From: Lachnospiraceae bacterium
Lineage (GTDB): Bacteria > Bacillota > Clostridia > Lachnospirales > Lachnospiraceae
Direction: 5' to 3'
Length of the DNA stretch: 34,499 bases
Assembly: GCA_030524635.1 (NCBI GenBank)
Contig: JAUNGG010000043.1
Coordinates: 1-34,499, forward strand
Below, in pieces: positions 33,241-34,499 of the stretch. Position 1 is the stretch's first letter. Each line of letters starts with the position of its first letter. Made by a program: the position numbers and the translations under genes. The notes under the pieces are model-generated. The model was not told the DNA's origin. It did not search any database and saw only the letters and a program-made list of their open reading frames with translations.

Positions 33241-33294
33241 CGTTGTGTTTTATCTCCCAATCACCGTCTCTTTTTTCCATTTTAAGTAAACATA

Positions 33295-33323
33295 TTGTAA
33301 TTTCCTTCCAAATATGATATACT
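33295..33323 (+). promoter_or_regulatory. Promoter for the structured leader and Rpn-type gene
   Basis: TTGTAA (33295-33300) and TATACT (33318-33323) are separated by 17 bases. A transcript starting near 33330 would have a leader of about 200 bases before the nuclease start. Confidence 0.6.
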
Positions 33324-33338
33324 TTATGTATTCTTATT

Positions 33339-33471
33339 TACGGCATTCTGCCGTACGGAACCATACGCATGAAATGCGGCTTTTCCACAAGGCATCTTGG
33401 CCTTGGCATCGGGTATGATGCATACTGGCATACTCTGCCAAAACTCTTCAGCAGCTGCTTCACGTTGAAGC
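33339..33471 (+). ncRNA. Hairpin-rich leader RNA candidate
   Basis: Five perfect hairpins follow one another: TACGGCA-TTC-TGCCGTA (33339-33355), CGCAT-GAA-ATGCG (33366-33378), CAAGGC-ATCTTG-GCCTTG (33388-33405), GTATG-ATG-CATAC (33413-33425) and GCTTCA-CGT-TGAAGC (33457-33471). TTGGC/GCCAA (33403-33407, 33437-33441) could close the fourth, at the cost of three bases of the third stem. No known riboswitch was recognised. The spacing after a good promoter suggests a structured 5' leader or a small RNA. Confidence 0.4.
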
Positions 33472-33528
33472 GCTCTCATTGCTTTCCAGACATTTTAACT
33501 TTAAAACCAGATAAGGAGACAACCGCCT

Positions 33529-34499
33529 ATGACAAAATCGATTACGGGGACTAACGATCGAATCATGCCCCAGACACAATCATGTTTATCCAAACACTTT
33601 CCCATGATCCGGACCAGCCAGGAGCTGCGCCAGATCATATCCAAACAGCCTGCACTTAATGATCTCTTTATGAAATGGAATTTGGACTATCAGAAGGATT
33701 TCATTGATTGCTGCACCGGCAAAAAAGGAATGAAGGTTCTCTATGATGGGATCTTTAAGGAAATCTTTAACCCGGAGAATACTCCGGAACGGCTCTCTGA
33801 ACTGCTGTCCCTGCTCATGGGACGTAAAGCATTGATCCAAACCGTCCTTCCCAACGACTCCGTCCGCCTGGGTGCAGAATCCTCTCTGCTCTACACCGAT
33901 ATCATTGTCCAATTAGAGGATGGCTGCCTGTGCAACGTGGAAATCCAGAAAATCGGATATGCTTTTCCAGGCGAACGCTGCGCCTGCTACTCTGCCGACC
34001 ATCTCTTGCGTCAATACAAACGAGTCCGCAGCAAACATAAAGGTGATTTTCACTATCGGGATATTAAGAAGGTTTATACTCTGGTATTTTTTGAAAAATC
34101 ACCTGATGACTTCCATGATTTTCCCAATCACTATCTTCATAAATTTCACCAGCAATCCGATACCGGGCTGTCCATGGAATTGCTTCAGGAATACTTCTTC
34201 ATTCCTCTTGACATTTATCGGAAAACCATGGAAAATAAAAGTATTGACACCATCTTGGAGGCATGGCTTGCTTTCTTAAGCTTTACAGATCCTGTCCGGA
34301 TCGAAGAACTGATCACCCGATATCCTCAGTTCAAAGCCATGTACCAGGACATTTATGAATTATGCCTCAACACAGAAAGGGTGATGAATATGTTTTCAAA
34401 AGAGCTTGAGATCATGGATCACAACACGGTGATGTACATGATCGATGAGCTGCAGGAGCAGGTTGATGGGAAAAAGCTGGAATTAAAACAGGTTCATCA
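33529..34499 (+). CDS. Rpn-family / PD-(D/E)XK nuclease (transposase-related), 3' incomplete
   Basis: The frame is open from ATG 33529 to the window end (323 codons, no stop). ATAAGGAGACAACCGCCT supplies a ribosome site. The nuclease core is visible as LYTDIIVQLEDGCLCNVEIQ (about residues 120-140): the Asp and the E-x-Q pair fit the PD-(D/E)XK motif of the Rpn family. FKEIFNPENTPERLSELLSL and FHYRDIKKVYTLVFFEKSP are also typical. Such proteins are recombination-promoting nucleases, often multi-copy and linked to genome change. The C-terminal helical region continues beyond the window. The annotation relies on motif reading only. Confidence 0.8.
   Translation, partial: MTKSITGTNDRIMPQTQSCLSKHFPMIRTSQELRQIISKQPALNDLFMKWNLDYQKDFIDCCTGKKGMKVLYDGIFKEIFNPENTPERLSELLSLLMGRKALIQTVLPNDSVRLGAESSLLYTDIIVQLEDGCLCNVEIQKIGYAFPGERCACYSADHLLRQYKRVRSKHKGDFHYRDIKKVYTLVFFEKSPDDFHDFPNHYLHKFHQQSDTGLSMELLQEYFFIPLDIYRKTMENKSIDTILEAWLAFLSFTDPVRIEELITRYPQFKAMYQDIYELCLNTERVMNMFSKELEIMDHNTVMYMIDELQEQVDGKKLELKQVH

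Noticed and set aside
33369..33554. 61-codon frame before the Rpn gene
   Set aside because: No ribosome site, crosses the hairpin leader and overlaps the Rpn start in another frame.

Overview
The window looks like chromosome from a gut-type anaerobic Firmicute, most likely Lachnospiraceae (Clostridium cluster XIVa). This rests on strong AGGAGG-type ribosome sites, clostridial lipoprotein signals (ending in CGGS), peptide-type and CUT1 ABC importers, a hybrid-cluster protein and an Rpn-type nuclease. No rRNA, tRNA, CRISPR array or complete insertion sequence was seen. The genus is not decided by the sequence.

Layout. (1) 28-4369: an Old-Yellow-Enzyme/2-enoate-reductase-like flavoenzyme followed by a truncated short-chain dehydrogenase on the minus strand, divergent from a PucR/CdaR-type regulator. 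(2) 4487-13320, minus strand: operon A, reading GH28 glycosidase, dipeptide-type ABC importer (two permeases, a fused double ATPase, a lipoprotein), mannonate-dehydratase-like enzyme, D-lyxose/D-mannose isomerase. It faces a divergent LysR regulator (13589-14506). (3) 14601-24325, minus strand: operon B, reading MFS transporter, GH105 unsaturated-uronyl hydrolase, CUT1 lipoprotein and two permeases, heparinase-like alpha/alpha-toroid protein, ROK sugar kinase, TIM-barrel isomerase/epimerase, and a second lyxose isomerase. It faces a divergent AraC regulator (24624-25565). (4) 25699-29982: MalY/PatB-type PLP enzyme plus a DUF4432 mutarotase-like protein on the minus strand, divergent from an AraC regulator and an EamA exporter. 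(5) 30121-34499: an Rrf2 regulator downstream of a truncated AAA-ATPase remnant, the hybrid-cluster protein gene hcp, a decayed stretch, and a 3'-incomplete Rpn/PD-(D/E)XK nuclease gene with a hairpin-rich leader.

How it works together. Operons A and B both look like import-then-digest systems for uronate-containing oligosaccharides: the carbohydrate-active proteins have no export signals and each operon has its own importer. GH105 would release unsaturated uronate, the mannonate dehydratase feeds 2-keto-3-deoxygluconate, and the lyxose/mannose isomerase with the ROK kinase could channel mannose to fructose and its phosphate. The most striking feature is that both operons end in the same isomerase gene. 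The two CDSs are identical at every base read, in unrelated flanks, with the identity breaking at the start codon and about 11 bases past the stop. This points to very recent duplication or gene conversion.
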